From: Ereboglobus sp. PH5-10 | GTDB lineage: Bacteria > Verrucomicrobiota > Verrucomicrobiia > Opitutales > Opitutaceae | Assembly (NCBI RefSeq): GCF_029504735.1 | Contig: NZ_JAQFIP010000007.1 | Location: 62,001 to 126,000, forward strand | Direction of reading: 5' to 3' | Length of the DNA stretch: 64,000 nt | In this document: positions 10,822 through 19,671 of the stretch, one piece after another | Layout of the letters: each line of letters opens with the position of its first letter | Position numbering within the stretch: the first letter of the stretch is position 1 | Translations under genes and position numbers: made by a program | Notes under the pieces: generated by a model | What the model saw: the letters and a program-made list of their open reading frames with translations, nothing else | What the model was told of the DNA's origin: nothing | Databases searched by the model: none

Positions 10822-11559
10822 TCAGTCTTCATTAAAGTCATACTTGCCACGCAAATAATCGCGAATCACCCCAAGCACTTCAAAACCGTATTTGATTGGT
10901 TTCAGGTGGGACTCTTCGTCGCCATATCGGGTCGGAATCGGCAAGTCGGCAACCCGAAGTCCGCGCTTGGCCCCGACCAGCAGCATTTCGCCGTCAAAAT
11001 GAAATGTGTCGCTTAATTTTTCAAAGGGGATTGTTTCGAGTGCCTTTCGACTATAGAGCATGTAACCGCTGTGATACTCCGAAAAATGCAATCCATAGAC
11101 GAGATTTTCCAACTGGGTTAGGCATATGTTAGCGACAAATTTATATTTGGGCATTCCTCCTTTCAGGGCCGAGCGCCAGCTCCTCATGCGCGAGCCGAGC
11201 ACCATATCAGCACTGTCGTCAACCATGGGCTGGCACAGGCGCTCAAGCTCCTCCGGCGCATATTGACCATCAGCATGCACCATTGCGGCAATGTCGGCCC
11301 CCAATTCCAACGCACGACGATAGCCTGTTTTTTGCGCGCCACCATAGCCTCGATTGTGCTCGTGAAACAGCACTTCGACTTTTGGGTATTTTTCGAGTAA
11401 CTCGGCGCTGGTGGAGCGGGGCACTGTTTCCCCGCCGTCCTCAACGACCAAAATTTTTAACAACCGCTCATACATCTCGGGCACTATGCGCGCCAAGACG
11501 CTTGGTAGTGTTTCCGCCGCTTTGTAGGCGGGGATGACCACGACGATTTTTTTGCTCAT
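10822..11559 (-). CDS. GT2 glycosyltransferase (polyprenyl-P-sugar synthase-like)
   Basis: 245 aa from ATG 11559. A longer upstream-open frame is rejected because the GT2 fold starts at once with VVVIPAYKAAETL, and because the ATG overlaps the stop of the upstream epimerase (ATGA). GT-A motifs: VEDGG, HADGQ (DXD-like) and RYGDEESHLKP near the C-terminus. It resembles dolichol-phosphate-mannose-synthase-type enzymes without membrane helices, so it likely makes a lipid-linked sugar used by the GT39 protein encoded next. The overlap suggests translational coupling. Confidence 0.88.
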   Translation of the reverse strand: MSKKIVVVIPAYKAAETLPSVLARIVPEMYERLLKILVVEDGGETVPRSTSAELLEKYPKVEVLFHEHNRGYGGAQKTGYRRALELGADIAAMVHADGQYAPEELERLCQPMVDDSADMVLGSRMRSWRSALKGGMPKYKFVANICLTQLENLVYGLHFSEYHSGYMLYSRKALETIPFEKLSDTFHFDGEMLLVGAKRGLRVADLPIPTRYGDEESHLKPIKYGFEVLGVIRDYLRGKYDFNED

Positions 11560-12566
11560 GTGAACAATTTTTCCGTCCACGTTTTCGGGGTCTTCTCGTT
11601 GATGATTTCCACATCCAGATGATAGCGAAATTTCTTGGCGCCGCGTTTTTCTATCCACTGCGCCATTTCCTCGATGCTTTGTCGCAATGTGTGGTTTGTT
11701 TTGTAATTGAAAATATTGCGCGCCTTGTCCGCGCTGCATGTGGCATATTTGACTTCACGCGGGCGAGGAGCGACAAAGACGGGCTCAAGATTCTTGAAGT
11801 TCAGCACGTCGGCGATCGTTTTTGCCAAATCCAAAATTGTGATAAATTCTTCATCAGGTCCGATATTTATGGTTTGGCCTGCGGCAACCTTGTTATCCAG
11901 GGCTTGGGAGAAACATGTCAGAATATCGCGAACATCCGAGAAGCAGCGTTTTTGCAGGCCGTCACCATAAACGATGGGTTGTTTTCCTCGCAGCATCAGA
12001 TTAATCATGATGGACGCCACATTGCGAAACGGGTCGTCGTATTTTTGATGTGCGCCAATGATGTTATGAGGCACCAGATTCACGAACTCGAATCCATGAA
12101 CCTCCGAAAGCACTTGTAAAACTTGCTCCGCTGCGAGTTTTGAAATTCCGTAAGGATCCACTGGAACCGGCACCGCATGCTCGCGGAAGGGAATCACTTC
12201 TTGATGTCCATAACGCGCCATACTGGAGCAGTTTATGACGCGTTTTACATGATTGGCGGCACATGCCGCGAACACTGTTGATGAGATTTGAAAAGTGTTT
12301 TGAGTAACTACGTGAGGGGAAAATACACTCAGTCCTTCGTATGCCGTGCAGGCTGTATGGATCACCACGTCATGATCTTTGATGATTTTTTTCATGGCAT
12401 TCAGATACATGCAATCCACTTGAAAAAACTCCGCGTCATCCGGCACATTGTCGAGATAGCCTCCTATGAGGTTGTCACAGCCAGACACTTGATGTCCTTT
12501 GCTTAGCAGATCTTTCGCGATGCGACTTCCCAAGAAACCAGCAATACCTGTGATGAATACTTTCAT
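11556..12566 (-). CDS. NAD-dependent nucleotide-sugar epimerase/dehydratase
   Basis: 336 aa, an extended SDR. It has an N-terminal GIAGFLG Rossmann motif, NCSSMARYG with the catalytic Ser, and Y-x3-K in YGISK. It resembles UDP-glucose 4-epimerase/dehydratase relatives; the product sugar is unknown. It is the first gene of the low-GC minus-strand block, and its stop overlaps the start of the GT2 gene by 4 bp. About 145 bp upstream lies the truncated end of another epimerase gene in the same orientation. Confidence 0.87.
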   Translation of the reverse strand: MKVFITGIAGFLGSRIAKDLLSKGHQVSGCDNLIGGYLDNVPDDAEFFQVDCMYLNAMKKIIKDHDVVIHTACTAYEGLSVFSPHVVTQNTFQISSTVFAACAANHVKRVINCSSMARYGHQEVIPFREHAVPVPVDPYGISKLAAEQVLQVLSEVHGFEFVNLVPHNIIGAHQKYDDPFRNVASIMINLMLRGKQPIVYGDGLQKRCFSDVRDILTCFSQALDNKVAAGQTINIGPDEEFITILDLAKTIADVLNFKNLEPVFVAPRPREVKYATCSADKARNIFNYKTNHTLRQSIEEMAQWIEKRGAKKFRYHLDVEIINEKTPKTWTEKLFT

Positions 12567-12710
12567 GATTTGAAAACTTTTACGTGATTGGGTAGTTAGG
12601 GAGAATAAGATTCAGCTTGTCCGCAAATACAAATATTAGTCGATCGTTTGATTCTGAAAAATATTTCAAAATTTTTGAGAAGGGGGAGCCGGTGAATAAA
12701 GATTCAAAAG

Positions 12711-12989
12711 TTAAGCGGTCTTCAGGGAATAGAACTTGTGGCGAATAAATGTTGGCGAGGCGAGCACGCCGGCGCGGTCGCGGATGTCGAGTTCGTGGTG
12801 CTGAAAGGCGGGGAGTTCGCGGGCGAGGCGCTGCTGGTTCCAGCGGGTATCGCCTTGCGGGCCGAAGAAGACCGCGCGCTGGTTGTTGTCCACACCGTGC
12901 ACCGCGCAGCCGAGTTCGCGCGCGAAGTAGGTGCAGACTTCAGATCCGATAAGTCCTGACGAGCCGGTGACGAGTAGTTTTTTGGGCAT
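12711..12989 (-). pseudogene. Truncated CDP-paratose 2-epimerase-like gene
   Basis: From ATG 12989 the product begins [16 protein letters not shown] and continues with [18 protein letters not shown] and [13 protein letters not shown], a signature start for the CDP-paratose/tyvelose 2-epimerase group. After about 78 residues homology stops, and the frame ends at a TAA after an unrelated tail, leaving 92 codons of an expected ~340. The break lies exactly where the low-GC block begins, so the rest of the gene was probably lost when that block arrived. It lacks the Ser and Y-x3-K active site and cannot be active. Confidence 0.75.
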
Positions 12990-13041
12990 GAGTTTTTTGC
13001 GAAAATCGCAAGGTAGTTGTGGGTTTGTGGATGTAAAGAGT

Positions 13042-13076
13042 GTAGCCAAAGCGCAAGGACGTAAGCTTTGGCGTTA
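13042..13076. repeat. REP-like palindrome between epimerase remnant and dgt
   Basis: An 8-bp perfect stem GCCAAAGC/GCTTTGGC with a 12-base loop, extended outward by GTA/TAC. The loop contains the GCAAG motif also seen in the hairpin at 21977-21999. There is no T-run, so it is read as a dispersed palindromic repeat rather than a terminator. Confidence 0.5.
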
Positions 13077-13089
13077 CGGGTGCCGGGGT

Positions 13090-14424
13090 TTAGCTCAGAT
13101 CCCGGATGCTGCCGAACTCGGGATCGACGAGGCGGCGATAGGTGCGGACGATCATGCCGTCGGTCAGGCCGGCGAGCCAGTCGCAGATGCAGCGGGCCTT
13201 GCCTTCGCGCGTCCTGGCCTCGTTGATTTGGTGCGCGGCACGGATGGGGATGACTTTGATCGCGCGGCGGGCTTGGGGCGGCTCGACATAGTTTTCCCAT
13301 GCGGCTTCCCAGAGCGTGTGCAACACGCGGCGAGCCTTGTATTCGATTTGCTGGAGTTGCGGGCTTTCGAAAATGATGTCGTTCGCCATTTTCTTGTAGA
13401 ACTCGGCCTCGGCGACGGCGGCGGGCGCGATGGTGAGTTCGAAGCGGTAGCGGTTGGTGAGCGGCGACATGAAGTTGATGCGTTCCTTCAGGCGCGTGGC
13501 GCGGACGAAGGTGCCGATTTTCGCCGCGAACATGCGCTCGAGCTTGTCGGCGCGAATGCCGTCGATGAGTTTCCTCAAGCAATCACCGCGGGTCTTGGCG
13601 CTGAGTTTGTGCGGGCCGGTTTGCCCGTTCCAGTGAGATTCTGTTTTTGCGGCCCAGGCTTCGATGCGTTCGATTGTGAGAAAGCCGGCTTTCACGCCGT
13701 CAACGATGTCGTTGAGCGAATAGGCCGCGTCATCGGCCCAGTCCATGATCTGGCACTCGACGGATTTAAAGGCGTTGAGCGCGAGGCCGTCGTGAAGCTC
13801 GCCGGGGATCTTGCGGTTCGCGAAAACGAAGGAGCGCTGCTTTTCCTGATAATCGTAGAGGAAGTGGTTTGTTGGTTTCGCCCCGGGGCCGGTGAATTCG
13901 CGGTAGAGCTTTTTATATTTGAGAACACCGTCGGTGAGGGCGCGCGTGGGCTGCATGCCGCGCACGGCGGTTTCCGATTCAAAGATGGTCTCGCCGAGAA
14001 GGCGGAGCGTTTGCGCGTTGCCCTCGAATCCCCCGTGGTCGCGCATAATTTCCTGAAGCGTGCGCTCGCCCGAATGGCCGAACGGAGGGTGGCCGAGGTC
14101 GTGCGCGAGGCAAATGGCTTCCACGAGGTCGTCGTCGATATAAAAATCGGGGGCGAGCAGGGCGTGGCTCGGGCATTCCTCCGAGGCGAGATAGTGGCAG
14201 ATGGAGCGGCCGATTTGCGCGACTTCCATGGAGTGCGTGAGGCGCGTGCGGTAGAAATCGTATTCGCCGGAGAGGAACACCTGCGTTTTCGATTGGAGCT
14301 TGCGGAAGGCGTGCGAGTGAATGAGCCGGTCACGATCAACCTGAAACGCGCTGCGATAGTCTTTTTTGCGGGGTTCGCCGAGCGTTTGCGTGTCGAAGCC
14401 GGAATAAAACCGATTGTGTTTCAT
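13090..14424 (-). CDS. dgt: dGTP triphosphohydrolase-like HD protein
   Basis: 444 aa. It has the N-terminal RSAFQVDRDRLIHSHAFRKL segment typical of Dgt. HD-domain metal ligands are seen in TRLTHSMEVAQIGR, then CLAHDLGHPPFGHSGE. These enzymes hydrolyse dGTP, and often other dNTPs, to the nucleoside plus tripolyphosphate, and influence dNTP pools and phage resistance. It fits the shorter dGTPase type 2 group. It is monocistronic here. The large open frame on the opposite strand is a high-GC shadow. Confidence 0.9.
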   Translation of the reverse strand: MKHNRFYSGFDTQTLGEPRKKDYRSAFQVDRDRLIHSHAFRKLQSKTQVFLSGEYDFYRTRLTHSMEVAQIGRSICHYLASEECPSHALLAPDFYIDDDLVEAICLAHDLGHPPFGHSGERTLQEIMRDHGGFEGNAQTLRLLGETIFESETAVRGMQPTRALTDGVLKYKKLYREFTGPGAKPTNHFLYDYQEKQRSFVFANRKIPGELHDGLALNAFKSVECQIMDWADDAAYSLNDIVDGVKAGFLTIERIEAWAAKTESHWNGQTGPHKLSAKTRGDCLRKLIDGIRADKLERMFAAKIGTFVRATRLKERINFMSPLTNRYRFELTIAPAAVAEAEFYKKMANDIIFESPQLQQIEYKARRVLHTLWEAAWENYVEPPQARRAIKVIPIRAAHQINEARTREGKARCICDWLAGLTDGMIVRTYRRLVDPEFGSIRDLS

Positions 14425-14627
14425 GGAAGGTAAGCGGCGAGTTGAGCATGAATGCGGCCGGGCAGGCGATGTTTTTTGCGAGTAGAGAAAAATGTGGAAA
14501 TTAAGGGGTCCGCGGCGCGCCGCCGGGGGGGATATTTTTATGTAAGGCGTGCTCGCTTTTGTCTTTGCGGCGTGTTCAGTTTGGGCTCTGATTTTTGAGC
14601 ATCATTTTTCAGCTACCCTTTCATACC

Positions 14628-15998
14628 ATGAGAAAAACACTCCGAGGCGTTCATGCGTTTGTTTTTGCACTGGCGGCCGTCGCGCCGCTCGCGCTTTCAG
14701 CGGGTCCGTGGGAGCCGCTTTTTAACGGCAGGGATTTGTCCGGCTGGAAACAGGTCAACGGCACCGCGCCCTACAAGGTCGTCGATGGCGCGATCATGGG
14801 CACGACGGTGCCGGGTTCGCCGAACAGTTTCCTCGCGACCGAAAAGCTTTACGGCGACTTCATTCTCGAACTCGAGGTGATGCAGGACGCGCCGAGCAAC
14901 AGCGGCATCCAGTTCCGCAGCGAGTGCCGCGCCTCCGACGGGCGCGTGCACGGCTACCAAATGGAAATCGACCCGACGCCGCGCGCGTGGACGGGCGGCA
15001 TTTACGATGAGGCGCGGCGCGGCTGGTTTTACACCGGCGCGATGAGCCATGCCGCGCGCGATCTCTACAAGCTCAACCAGTGGAACCGCGTTCGCATCGA
15101 GGCCATCGGCCCGTCGATTCGCACTTGGATCAACGGCGAGCCGGTCGCGCATGTGATCGACGACATGGACGCGCGCGGATTCATCGCGCTGCAAATCCAC
15201 TCAATCTCGAAGAAGAAGCCCGAGGAGGCGGGCCGTCGCGTGTTCTGGCGCAACATCCGCATCCAAACCACCGACCTCAAGCCCTCGCCGGCGGACTCGC
15301 TTTTCATTCGCAACGTCATCGCCAACAACCTCGCCGACGCCGAGCGCGCGCAGGGCTGGAAGCTTCTCTGGGACGGCAGGACGACCGCGGGCTGGCGCGG
15401 CGCGGGCAAGAAGGCGTTTCCTGAAAAAGGCTGGCGCATCGAAAACGGCGAGCTGGTTGTCCAGAAATCCGACGGCAGGGAGTCGCAGAACGGCGGCGAC
15501 ATCGTGACCGAGGCGGAATACAAGGCGTTCGAGGTTGCGCTGGAATTTAAGCTCACCAAGGGCGCGAACAGCGGCATCAAGTATTACGTGACCGAGAAAT
15601 ACGTGACCAAGGGCTCCGCCATCGGGCTGGAGTTTCAGTTGCTCGACGACGCGAATCATCCCGACGCGAAACTCGGCGCCGCGGGCAACCGCCAGCTCGG
15701 CTCGCTCTACGACTTGATCCCGATCAACCGGATGCCGGGCGGGCTCGGCGTCAAGCCGCGCCTCGGCGAATGGCAGCACGCGCGCATCATCTCGCGCGCC
15801 GACGGCACGGTGGAGCACTGGCTGAACGGCATCAAGGTCGTCGAATACACGCGCGGCTCGCCACTCTTCATGGCGCTTGTCGAACGGAGCAAATACAACA
15901 AGCACGAGGGTTTCGGCCTCGCGAAGAGCGGGCGCGTTTTGTTGCAGGATCACGGCGACGAAGTGCGCTTCCGCAGCATCAAGCTCCGCGAATTGTGA
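14628..15998 (+). CDS. Secreted protein with two DUF1080 domains
   Basis: 456 aa from ATG 14628; an upstream in-frame TTG would only add residues before the signal peptide. The signal peptide runs to about LALSA/GPW. Two copies of the DUF1080 (3-keto-disaccharide hydrolase-type, LamG-like) fold follow, starting at LFNGRDLSGWK and LLWDGRTTAGWRG. DUF1080 proteins are abundant in Planctomycetes and Verrucomicrobia, and some cleave 3-keto-glycosides. The next gene is a Tat-exported Gfo/Idh/MocA oxidoreductase, consistent with an oxidise-then-cleave route for an extracytoplasmic sugar. Confidence 0.88.
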   Translation: MRKTLRGVHAFVFALAAVAPLALSAGPWEPLFNGRDLSGWKQVNGTAPYKVVDGAIMGTTVPGSPNSFLATEKLYGDFILELEVMQDAPSNSGIQFRSECRASDGRVHGYQMEIDPTPRAWTGGIYDEARRGWFYTGAMSHAARDLYKLNQWNRVRIEAIGPSIRTWINGEPVAHVIDDMDARGFIALQIHSISKKKPEEAGRRVFWRNIRIQTTDLKPSPADSLFIRNVIANNLADAERAQGWKLLWDGRTTAGWRGAGKKAFPEKGWRIENGELVVQKSDGRESQNGGDIVTEAEYKAFEVALEFKLTKGANSGIKYYVTEKYVTKGSAIGLEFQLLDDANHPDAKLGAAGNRQLGSLYDLIPINRMPGGLGVKPRLGEWQHARIISRADGTVEHWLNGIKVVEYTRGSPLFMALVERSKYNKHEGFGLAKSGRVLLQDHGDEVRFRSIKLREL

Positions 15999-16061
15999 CA
16001 AACAACCAGTTTTCCTCCCGCTTCCCATTTTTCACTCCTCACCACCACCCCTCACACTTCG

Positions 16062-17405
16062 ATGAATCGTCGCACATTTATACAAAGTCTCTCACTCGCG
16101 GGGCTTGCCGTCGGGGCAGGCAGTTTGTCGCCGCGCCTGCTCGCGCGCGCGCGCGGCGCGAACGACCGGATTCGCGTGGGCCTGGTCGGGTTTGCCGACC
16201 GGTCGCGCGACACGCTCATCCCCGCGTTTCAACGACTGGCGGGCGAACTGAATTGCGAAATCGTCGCCGTGTCCGACATCTGGAACCGTCGGCGCGACGA
16301 GGCGGTCGCGTTTTTCAAAACCAAATACAGCCAGGACATCGCCGTTTATCGCAACAACGAGGAGATGTATGAAAAGGCCGGCCTCGACGCGGTCATCATC
16401 GCCACGGCGGATTTTCAACACGCGCTGCATTGCATCGAGGCGGTGAACGCCGGGTGCGACGCGTATGTCGAGAAACCCTTCGCCGAAACGATGGCGGACA
16501 ATCGCGCCGCGCTTAAGGCCGTGCGTGCCAGCAAGCAGATCGTGCAGATCGGCTCGCAACGGCGCAGCGGACGCAGCTACCACGCCGCGCATGACTACAT
16601 AAAGTCGGGCCAGTTTGGTGACATCGTTTTTGCAGAGATGAGCTGGAACGTGAACCAGCCCGGCCGCTGGCGCCGCCCCGATCTCGTCGCGGGACTCAAG
16701 GAGGGCGATGTGGACTGGAAGCGTTTTCTCATGAACCGTCCGCGCGTCGCCTGGGATCCGAGAAAGTATGTCGAGTATCGCCTGTTCTGGCCGTATTCGT
16801 CGGGCATTCCCGGACAGTGGATGTGCCACCAGATCGACACCGTGCACTGGTTCACCGGACTGCCGCATCCGCGCAGCGTGAGCGCCAACGGCGGCATCTA
16901 CATGTGGAAGGACGGGCGCACCAATTTCGACACGATGACATCAGTCTTCGATTACGGCCCGCTCGACGACCCGACGAGGGGATTCCAAGTCGTCTACACC
17001 TCGCGCTTCAGCAACTCGGCGGGCGGTGTGAAGGAGATTTATTATTCCAACGGCGGCGAGCTGAACCTCGACACAAACGAAGTTTCGCCGAAAGGCGGCC
17101 TGACCGAGAAATACGCCACGCGCATGAAGATGCGGCCGAACCGGCTCAAGCCCGCGTCGTTGAAAGGCGACGGCCCCGCCGCGACCGACGCAAACACCGG
17201 CGTGGACAACATGGTGCTCGCGCACATGCGTAACTGGATGGAATGCCTGCGCTCGCGCAAGGAGCCGAACGCGCCCGTCGAGGCCGGCTACCAGCATTCC
17301 ATCGCCACGATCATGGCCAACGCCGCCGCCCGCACCGGCGAAAAAGTGACCTTCGACGCCGCGCGCCAGGAAGTGCTCGCCGGCGGAAAAGTGTTTCACC
17401 TGTGA
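16062..17405 (+). CDS. Tat-exported Gfo/Idh/MocA oxidoreductase
   Basis: 447 aa. The N-terminus MNRRTFIQSLSLAGLAVGAG is a twin-arginine signal. An NAD(P) Rossmann domain follows (RVGLVGFADRSRD), with the family E-K-P motif in YVEKPFAETMADN at about residue 145. The C-terminal domain is the MocA-type beta-sheet. Such enzymes oxidise or reduce sugars with tightly bound NAD(P), and Tat export fits a prefolded cofactor-bearing enzyme. It lies 63 bp after the DUF1080 gene, which suggests a shared role in 3-keto-sugar chemistry. Confidence 0.9.
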   Translation: MNRRTFIQSLSLAGLAVGAGSLSPRLLARARGANDRIRVGLVGFADRSRDTLIPAFQRLAGELNCEIVAVSDIWNRRRDEAVAFFKTKYSQDIAVYRNNEEMYEKAGLDAVIIATADFQHALHCIEAVNAGCDAYVEKPFAETMADNRAALKAVRASKQIVQIGSQRRSGRSYHAAHDYIKSGQFGDIVFAEMSWNVNQPGRWRRPDLVAGLKEGDVDWKRFLMNRPRVAWDPRKYVEYRLFWPYSSGIPGQWMCHQIDTVHWFTGLPHPRSVSANGGIYMWKDGRTNFDTMTSVFDYGPLDDPTRGFQVVYTSRFSNSAGGVKEIYYSNGGELNLDTNEVSPKGGLTEKYATRMKMRPNRLKPASLKGDGPAATDANTGVDNMVLAHMRNWMECLRSRKEPNAPVEAGYQHSIATIMANAAARTGEKVTFDAARQEVLAGGKVFHL

Positions 17406-17424
17406 TCCGGGCTCATTCCGGGAT

Positions 17425-17444
17425 CGCCGGGCCCCGGCCCGGCG
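17425..17444. terminator. GC-rich hairpin after oxidoreductase
   Basis: A 9-bp perfect palindromic stem (CGCCGGGCC/GGCCCGGCG) with a 2-base gap begins about 20 bp after the stop, followed only by TTCTCTCCC. It could be a weak terminator or a dispersed palindrome. Confidence 0.35.
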
Positions 17445-17483
17445 TTCTCTCCCGCGCGCCCATGTTTGCCCGCATGCCAAACC

Positions 17484-17511
17484 TTGACACCCCCGCCCGC
17501 GAACGCATAAC
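17484..17511 (+). promoter_or_regulatory. Candidate sigma-70-type promoter for efp
   Basis: TTGACA at 17484-17489 and CATAAC at 17506-17511 with 16-bp spacing, about 55 bp upstream of the efp start. The -35 box is a perfect consensus match and the -10 box is partial. Confidence 0.45.
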
Positions 17512-17564
17512 CAATCAACCTTTTAACACTCGGAAAACACACATCCCTCAAACGTAATCAGCAC

Positions 17565-18122
17565 ATGCCCGCAGCAAACGACATTCGCAAAGGACAAGTT
17601 ATCAAATACAATGGCGAGCCGCACCTCGTCATGGAAACACAACACCGCACGCCGGGCAATTTGCGCGCGTTCGTCCAGATCAAGATGCGCAACCTCCGCT
17701 ACGGAAAGGCGCTCGACCAGCGCTTCGCATCGACCGACACCATCGAGGTCCTCCAGACCGACAAGCGCACGCTCGAGTTCAGCTACGCCGACCGCGACAC
17801 CTACGCGTTCATGGATCCCGAGACCTACGAGCAGATCGAGCTCAACACGCAGCAGCTCGGCGACGTGGTCAACTACCTCGCCCCCGGCGGCAAGGTCGAC
17901 ATTCTCTTCGTTGATGAAAAACCGCTCAACGTCGATCTCCCCTCAGCCGTCGCGCTCAAGGTCATCGAAAGCGCCGAGGGCATCAAGGGCGACACCGCGA
18001 GCAACGTGCAAAAACCCGCCAAGCTCGAAACCGGGCTCACAATCCAAGTGCCGCTCTTTGTGAAGGAAGGCGAAGTCATTCGCGTAAACACCGCCGACGG
18101 CACCTACCTCGGACGCGCTTGA
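17565..18122 (+). CDS. efp: Elongation factor P
   Basis: 185 aa, full length, with KOW-like and two OB domains. It begins NDIRKGQVIKYNGEPHLVM and ends with the conserved VPLFVKEGEVIRVNTADGTY. EF-P enters the ribosomal E site and relieves stalling at polyproline. The tip loop of domain I reads TPGNLRAF: the position of the modified Lys34 of E. coli (PGKGQAF) is Asn32 here. No modification gene (epmA, earP, ymfI) lies nearby. The gene has its own promoter-like sequence and a strong terminator. Confidence 0.95.
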   Translation: MPAANDIRKGQVIKYNGEPHLVMETQHRTPGNLRAFVQIKMRNLRYGKALDQRFASTDTIEVLQTDKRTLEFSYADRDTYAFMDPETYEQIELNTQQLGDVVNYLAPGGKVDILFVDEKPLNVDLPSAVALKVIESAEGIKGDTASNVQKPAKLETGLTIQVPLFVKEGEVIRVNTADGTYLGRA

Positions 18123-18161
18123 AGCGCACCTGAACGAAAAACGATTTTTCGCTTTTTAAAG

Positions 18162-18190
18162 ACAGCCCGCCAAACCGCGGGCTGTTTTTT
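18162..18190 (+). terminator. Rho-independent terminator of efp
   Basis: A 9-bp perfect stem ACAGCCCGC/GCGGGCTGT with a 6-base loop, followed by T6, 40 bp after the efp stop. Confidence 0.9.
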
Positions 18191-18368
18191 ATGTCGGTTG
18201 CAATCGCAGGGGCGCGCCTTGATTGCGAGTTCCCCTCGGGGACCTTTAATGTCATCGCATGTTCATGGAAACTCGGGCGCCTTTTCCACTGCCTTGCGAC
18301 TTGGCAAAGGGTGAAAATCTCGTGAAACTTCACTCACTTTTTAGACAAAAACCATCAACAATCCATCC

Positions 18369-18935
18369 ATGAATAACAACGAAAACCTGCCCGTCGTCCA
18401 ACCCAAGCCCGAGACCTCCGAAGTGCGCAAAGCCAGCTTTTGGGTCAGCCAGATATGCGTCATCATTGCGACCGTCCTCGGCGTGTATCTCGCCGCCACC
18501 CAGGGTCTCAAGCAGGCCATCGCGTTCGACGACATCCGCTCCGACAAAAACAACGCCTACCTGCGCATGTCGCTCCGCACCGAGATGGCCGGCAACATCG
18601 AAGTCGTCAAAGACTACGTCGCCAAGGTTCGCAAGGACGGTTCGCTCGCATCCCGCAAGCGCGCGCTCGCGCTGCAGACGTTTGTTTGGGACAACATGAA
18701 GTTCTCGTCCAACACCCTCGAAACCCCGTCCGAATTCCTCATGGCCAACGCGGACTTCCTGCGCACCATCACCTATCTCCACGGCGAGATCGCCGGCAGC
18801 GGCATTTCCACCGATAACGGACTCAAGCGCATGGAGGCGGCGATCAAAAAACTCGAGGAAACCGTGCTCCCGAAACTCGACACCAACGTGGAGGAACTCC
18901 GCACCAGTCTCAAAAAACGCGACATCGACATTTAA
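18369..18935 (+). CDS. Hypothetical single-pass membrane protein
   Basis: 188 aa. A Pro/Glu-rich start is followed by one membrane helix at about residues 24-43 (FWVSQICVIIATVLGVYLAA). A hydrophilic helical domain of about 140 residues follows, ending in a likely coiled coil (LKRMEAAIKKLEETVLPKL). The topology is probably N-in with the bulk in the periplasm. No family is recognised. It has its own terminator and no obvious operon partner. Confidence 0.75.
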   Translation: MNNNENLPVVQPKPETSEVRKASFWVSQICVIIATVLGVYLAATQGLKQAIAFDDIRSDKNNAYLRMSLRTEMAGNIEVVKDYVAKVRKDGSLASRKRALALQTFVWDNMKFSSNTLETPSEFLMANADFLRTITYLHGEIAGSGISTDNGLKRMEAAIKKLEETVLPKLDTNVEELRTSLKKRDIDI

Positions 18936-18938
18936 TCC

Positions 18939-18968
18939 AAAAACACCGGGTTTCGACCCGGTGTTTTT
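18939..18968. terminator. Bidirectional hairpin terminator
   Basis: A perfect 13-bp stem AAAAACACCGGGT/ACCCGGTGTTTTT with a TTCG tetraloop, directly after the stop of the 18369 gene. Confidence 0.92.
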
Positions 18969-19103
18969 GCAATGGCATTGGAATCGCCATGCGGGACCGG
19001 GCATCATGCTTTTGTCTCGCAACCTCGCTTGCCAAACGCCCGTTTTTTCGCGAACCTGCCGGCATCATTTCCCGACAAACAAACCACACACACATAGCTC
19101 CCC

Positions 19104-19604
19104 ATGACCTATCACATCGCCCGCAACAACCAGCAACTTGGCACTTTTCTCAAGGATGAAGTAATCGCCCGCTACAACGCCGGGGCGATTCTCCCGACCG
19201 ATCTTGTGTGGACTGAGGGCATGGCCACGTGGGAGCCCGCCTCTAAAATTTTCGGCGCATCCGCGGCGCCTGCCGTTGGCGACGTTAGCGCCCCCGGCTC
19301 GCCCCCGCCTGTCACCGGAGTTGCGGAGCTGATGATGACGGTGCCCCCTGATGTCAAACCGGTCAAACCCGGCAACAATCTTATTGGCGCGATCATTGTC
19401 ACGCTCTTGTGCTGCGTGCCATTGGGCATTGTGTCCATCGTGTTTGCGGCGCAGGTGGACGGAAAATACAACAAGGGCGATTATGCGGGCGCCGAGGATG
19501 CCGCAAAAAAATCGAAGACCTTTATGTGGCTGTCGGTGGTTCTTGGCCTTGTGGCCAGCGTCATTATTTTTGCGATGAGCTTCGCGGGCGCGCTGGCGCA
19601 GTAA
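19104..19604 (+). CDS. GYF_2 plus CD225/dispanin membrane protein
   Basis: 166 aa. Residues 1-50 form a GYF_2 domain: YHIARNNQQLGTF, DLVWTEGMATWEPASKIF. A Pro-rich linker leads to a CD225/dispanin-type domain at about 90-166, with NLIGAIIVTLLCCVPLGIVS, the AGAEDAAKKSK cytosolic loop and a final helix. The CD225 family includes vertebrate interferon-induced transmembrane proteins. Bacterial GYF_2-CD225 fusions are known as domain combinations, but their role is not established. GYF_2 domains probably bind peptides or place the protein at the inner membrane. Confidence 0.85.
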   Translation: MTYHIARNNQQLGTFLKDEVIARYNAGAILPTDLVWTEGMATWEPASKIFGASAAPAVGDVSAPGSPPPVTGVAELMMTVPPDVKPVKPGNNLIGAIIVTLLCCVPLGIVSIVFAAQVDGKYNKGDYAGAEDAAKKSKTFMWLSVVLGLVASVIIFAMSFAGALAQ

Positions 19605-19671
19605 TTGCGCCCGCCAGTTTGAGGTTTGCCCGCGTCGCAATCTTGAGTGTGAAACCACAAGGCCGCCAGTT

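Noticed and set aside
12931-14433. A 500-codon plus-strand open frame opposite dgt
   Set aside because: It is the high-GC shadow of an intact dGTPase; composition is Gly/Val/Glu-rich with no domain or credible start.
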